Assembly (NCBI GenBank): GCA_948470605.1
Contig: CAOKPI010000016.1
Coordinates: forward strand, 1-39,120
DNA from: an uncultured Clostridium sp.
GTDB lineage: Bacteria > Bacillota > Clostridia > TANB77 > CAG-508
Direction of reading: 5' to 3'
DNA: 39,120 bases
This document shows, piece after piece, positions 36,721 to 39,120 of the stretch (position 1 is its first letter; each line of letters starts with the position of its first letter). A program made the translations under genes and the position numbers. The notes under the pieces are model-generated. The model saw only the letters and a list, made by a program, of their open reading frames with translations, did not search any database and was not told the origin of the DNA.

Positions 36721-37836
36721 CTAATCGATTACTCCTGCTAAAGAATCTAAATATTCTTTTCTAGAATTTTTAGAGTTTGTAATACTTTCTTGCATATTGG
36801 TTTCTAAGTTTGATTGTGCTTGGTCTCCTTGACTGCTAATAGCACCATTAATGTGATTGTTTCTCAAGTCTGATGCATTTGTATTATTATATCTAGCGGC
36901 AATTTCATTCATTGCTTTTTCTAAAATGTTTGGATCACTTTTTAATAACGCTGATGTGCTTCCGTTAACTGGATAAGTTGGTGTTGCTGCTTCTTGCATA
37001 CCTGCTTCTGTGTATTTCGTAGCATATAGTTTAGCACCTTTAATTTTATAAGCCTCAATGATAGCACAACTCATATGTAAGATTTCGCCTTCTGATAAGT
37101 TAACCCAAATGGTACTTTGTGAATCAACTCCACCGATATTTGGTATTTCTACCTCTTTTTTAGCAATAACAATGTAGTCTTGTCCAGATGGCAACATAAG
37201 TCTAATATCTATGTAATCACCTGTTACCAAATCCATTGGCAAAACTAGCATATTGTATTCTTGCTTTCTAACATCATTTTGTACAGGATTGTCACTCTTG
37301 CTTAGCAATTCTGTGGTAATCAATGTATTTTTTTTCATGGTTACTTTTGCTACTAATGGTACACTATTTAATTCAAGATATTCTTTGTTATCTGTTTTTT
37401 CATTGTTTCTTTTGTTTTTATCAATATAATAATTATCTGTTTCTTCTTGGAATACTTTATACTCTACACCATCTATTTTTACCCATAATTGTGGATTATT
37501 GTCACTGTCATATTTAGTATAAATATCATTTCCTGCTTTATCTTGTAAAGCATAATTTTCAATTAAACTAATATCGCTTGTCGCATTACTTGGTACAAGA
37601 TTTCTATTAACTGTTTGTGGTGTTAACATATCAGATGTAATGACTTGTCCTGAACTAACATCTTGATTTAACACAATAGCATTTACACTTGCTTTTAATT
37701 GTTCTTGTTCCTTTTTCATTTTATTCATTAATTGCATGATTAAAAATGCTATGATTAAACCTGCTATTAATAACATAGTTATCATTCCTAATAAAAATGA
37801 GTTTCTTGCTTTTCTTTGCATTGGATTTGTTGCCAT
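36721..37836 (-). CDS. cpaB: CpaB/RcpC-like pilus assembly protein with SAF domain
   Basis: The 371 residues have an N-terminal membrane helix (about residues 13-36, FLLGMITMLLIAGLIIAFLIM) followed by a SAF domain, VLNQDVSSGQVITSDMLTPQTV, as in CpaB/RcpC, which helps stabilise the Tad secretin or assembly complex. A gram-positive-type locus has no secretin, so the protein probably acts at the membrane. The remainder is long and Asn/Thr-rich. It is the first gene of the pilus operon, with a promoter at 37893-37920 and an AAGGAGG site. Confidence 0.85.
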   Translation of the reverse strand: MATNPMQRKARNSFLLGMITMLLIAGLIIAFLIMQLMNKMKKEQEQLKASVNAIVLNQDVSSGQVITSDMLTPQTVNRNLVPSNATSDISLIENYALQDKAGNDIYTKYDSDNNPQLWVKIDGVEYKVFQEETDNYYIDKNKRNNEKTDNKEYLELNSVPLVAKVTMKKNTLITTELLSKSDNPVQNDVRKQEYNMLVLPMDLVTGDYIDIRLMLPSGQDYIVIAKKEVEIPNIGGVDSQSTIWVNLSEGEILHMSCAIIEAYKIKGAKLYATKYTEAGMQEAATPTYPVNGSTSALLKSDPNILEKAMNEIAARYNNTNASDLRNNHINGAISSQGDQAQSNLETNMQESITNSKNSRKEYLDSLAGVID

Positions 37837-37892
37837 GACAAATTCCTCCTTAAAATTTATTTTTCTTTACTTTTTTTACAAAATATTCATCT

Positions 37893-37920
37893 ATTTTATT
37901 GTAACGCAAATGAATTTCAA
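37893..37920 (-). promoter_or_regulatory. Promoter of the Tad pilus operon
   Basis: The minus strand has TTGAAA (37915-37920), 16 bases, then TAAAAT (37893-37898), about 57 bases before the cpaB start. Confidence 0.55.
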
Positions 37921-38007
37921 AAGCAATGAATTCAAGCGTTGTTACTAAAAGTTAATACGTTTGTAATGTATTTGTAATATTTCTATTGTTTTTAAAATGA
38001 ATACTAA

Positions 38008-38040
38008 AAAGAAGGTTTTTTCTTCTAAAACCCTCTTCCC
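38008..38040 (-). terminator. Terminator of the HAD phosphatase gene
   Basis: On the minus strand GAAGAGGGTTTT and AAAAACCTTCTT form a stem with a short loop, followed by TTTTTAG. It lies a few bases after the stop at 38045. Confidence 0.75.
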
Positions 38041-38044
38041 CTTA

Positions 38045-38908
38045 TTAGATTTTTTGTAGTACTTTTGCTACACCTTCCTCATTATTGGAGGTTGTTACAT
38101 AATCCGCTATTTGGGTTATTTCTGGTGTACTTCCTCCCATTGCTACCCCTAATCCTGCCTCTTGTATCATTTTCTTATCATTCACATTGTCTCCGATTGC
38201 TACTATTTCCTCTTTGCTAATTTTTAATTTTTGCATTAAAAATTCTATGGCATTCCATTTGTCAACATTTTGTACGGTTATTTCTGTATAATAAGCAATC
38301 GTTATTTCCTCTGTTCCTTGTTTAATTGTTTTTCTGGACATATGCGAAACATCTAATACTTCAATCCCTTGAATTTTTCTTAATTTTCTAATAATGGATT
38401 GAAAAACCGTTTGATTATCATCACAAATTGTTATTTTTAAATATTTTTCTTCTTTTTTATTTTTTACATATTCATACATGTTTTCAATTATACTAATTTT
38501 AGTTTGCTTATTTTCTTCTTTTTTTAAATTTTCTTTATGATAATATAAAACATTATATTTTAACGCAGTCGCCAATATCGTTTGGTCTGTGTAAACATTG
38601 TAACTAATACTATTTTCTTCACATATTTTGATAATTTCTAATACTTTATGTTTCGGTAAGAATTTGTCGTATATAATTTTATCTTTTTTCATATCATAAA
38701 TTAAAGCACCATTTCCTGCTATAAAATAATTTTTGCTTCCAATTTCTTTGGCAATGGTTTTGATAGAATCAATTGGTCTTCCTGATGCTATGATGACATC
38801 GGTTCCTTTTTCAATGGTTTGTTGAATGATATTTTTTGTGTTTTCCGTTACAATTCCATATGGGTTTAACATCGTTCCGTCTAAATCAACTGCTACTAAT
38901 TTATACAT
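38045..38908 (-). CDS. Cof-type HAD-IIB sugar-phosphate phosphatase
   Basis: Cof/YidA-like hydrolases dephosphorylate sugar phosphates and flavin-type substrates. The 287 residues show motif I DLDGTMLN (about 8-15), motif II region IASGRPIDS, a cap domain of type C2B, and motif IV AIGDNVNDKKMI with GVAMGGSTPEI. The start follows AAGGAGTG. It is unrelated to the pilus operon next to it. No in-frame CGG; CGGAGAC in AIGDN is out of frame and read normally. Confidence 0.9.
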   Translation of the reverse strand: MYKLVAVDLDGTMLNPYGIVTENTKNIIQQTIEKGTDVIIASGRPIDSIKTIAKEIGSKNYFIAGNGALIYDMKKDKIIYDKFLPKHKVLEIIKICEENSISYNVYTDQTILATALKYNVLYYHKENLKKEENKQTKISIIENMYEYVKNKKEEKYLKITICDDNQTVFQSIIRKLRKIQGIEVLDVSHMSRKTIKQGTEEITIAYYTEITVQNVDKWNAIEFLMQKLKISKEEIVAIGDNVNDKKMIQEAGLGVAMGGSTPEITQIADYVTTSNNEEGVAKVLQKI

Positions 38909-39087
38909 ATTTGCTCACTCCTTAGTTTCAACTTTTATTATAACTTTTTATTTTTTAATTTGCAACTGATTTCTTGTTTTGTTTTTGGAAAAAATTGTTT
39001 GTTTATTTTTATCTTTTTTTGCAAATGATAGTATTAGAAAAAGCAAAGGTTTTTTCTATATGTAGTATTACAGGAGGTGAAAAAACG

Positions 39088-39120
39088 ATGGCAACAAATT
39101 CAAACAAAAAATTAGTTCCA
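39088..39120 (+). CDS. Alpha/beta-type small acid-soluble spore protein, N-terminal fragment
   Basis: AGGAGGTG at 39072-39079 precedes an ATG at 39088 and the codons for MATNSNKKLVP, the usual beginning of alpha/beta SASPs, which coat and protect spore DNA. Only 11 codons are in the window. The 38909-39087 interval before it is AT-rich. A sigma-G promoter would be expected there, but I could not place one with confidence. Confidence 0.8.
   Translation, partial: MATNSNKKLVP

Overview
The window looks like part of the chromosome of a low-GC, spore-forming member of the Clostridia. The reasons are the AT-rich composition, SpoIVB, SpoVG with a sigma-H-type promoter, the first codons of an alpha/beta small acid-soluble spore protein at the right edge, a T-box leader on the phenylalanyl-tRNA synthetase operon, and the Firmicutes gene order ylxM-ffh-rpsP. 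Most genes are on the minus strand.

Layout, left to right. rpsP (edge), ffh and ylxM form one minus-strand operon. Next comes a 43-residue membrane protein, then pheT, a small gene, pheS and another small gene, all behind a Phe T-box. A sortase-type VWA surface protein (+) faces enolase (-). An unidentified structured RNA follows, then a BECR-type nuclease-like gene and recN. asd, an HD-domain gene and a cation-efflux gene lie on the plus strand. An acidic protein of unknown function, rimO, a shortened rng, pth and spoVG are on the minus strand. murC (+), a coiled-coil protein, spoIVB and an Rpn-like gene come next. About 12 kb (25.5-37.9 kb) is a Tad/Flp-like pilus operon on the minus strand: CpaB, two ParA/MinD-like proteins, CpaF, a TadB-TadC fusion and a set of pilin-like proteins. 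A Cof-type HAD phosphatase and the start of the spore-protein gene close the window.

The most striking feature is translational. I read every CGG triplet against the reading frame of every gene. CGG occurs in frame only seven times: three times in ffh, and once each in pheT, cpaF, a pilin-like gene and the unknown acidic gene. At six of the seven, the conserved or evidently continuous protein resumes exactly one base later, so that CGGN must be read as 'skip C, read GGN = Gly'. The seventh is compatible with the same rule. All other CGG triplets are out of frame. The simplest reading is that CGG is an unassigned (or quadruplet) codon in this organism and that the ribosome passes it by a +1 shift, giving glycine. 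Ffh would need three such shifts, PheT one before its FDX-ACB domain, and CpaF one at the Walker B glycine. A conventional annotation would wrongly call these genes broken.

Other items are three long inverted-repeat elements (one next to a truncated rng), an inverted repeat with promoter-like arms inside the pilus operon, a paralogous pilin-like family sharing an N-terminal MENA motif, and a separate non-CGG frame break near the end of the cation-efflux gene.
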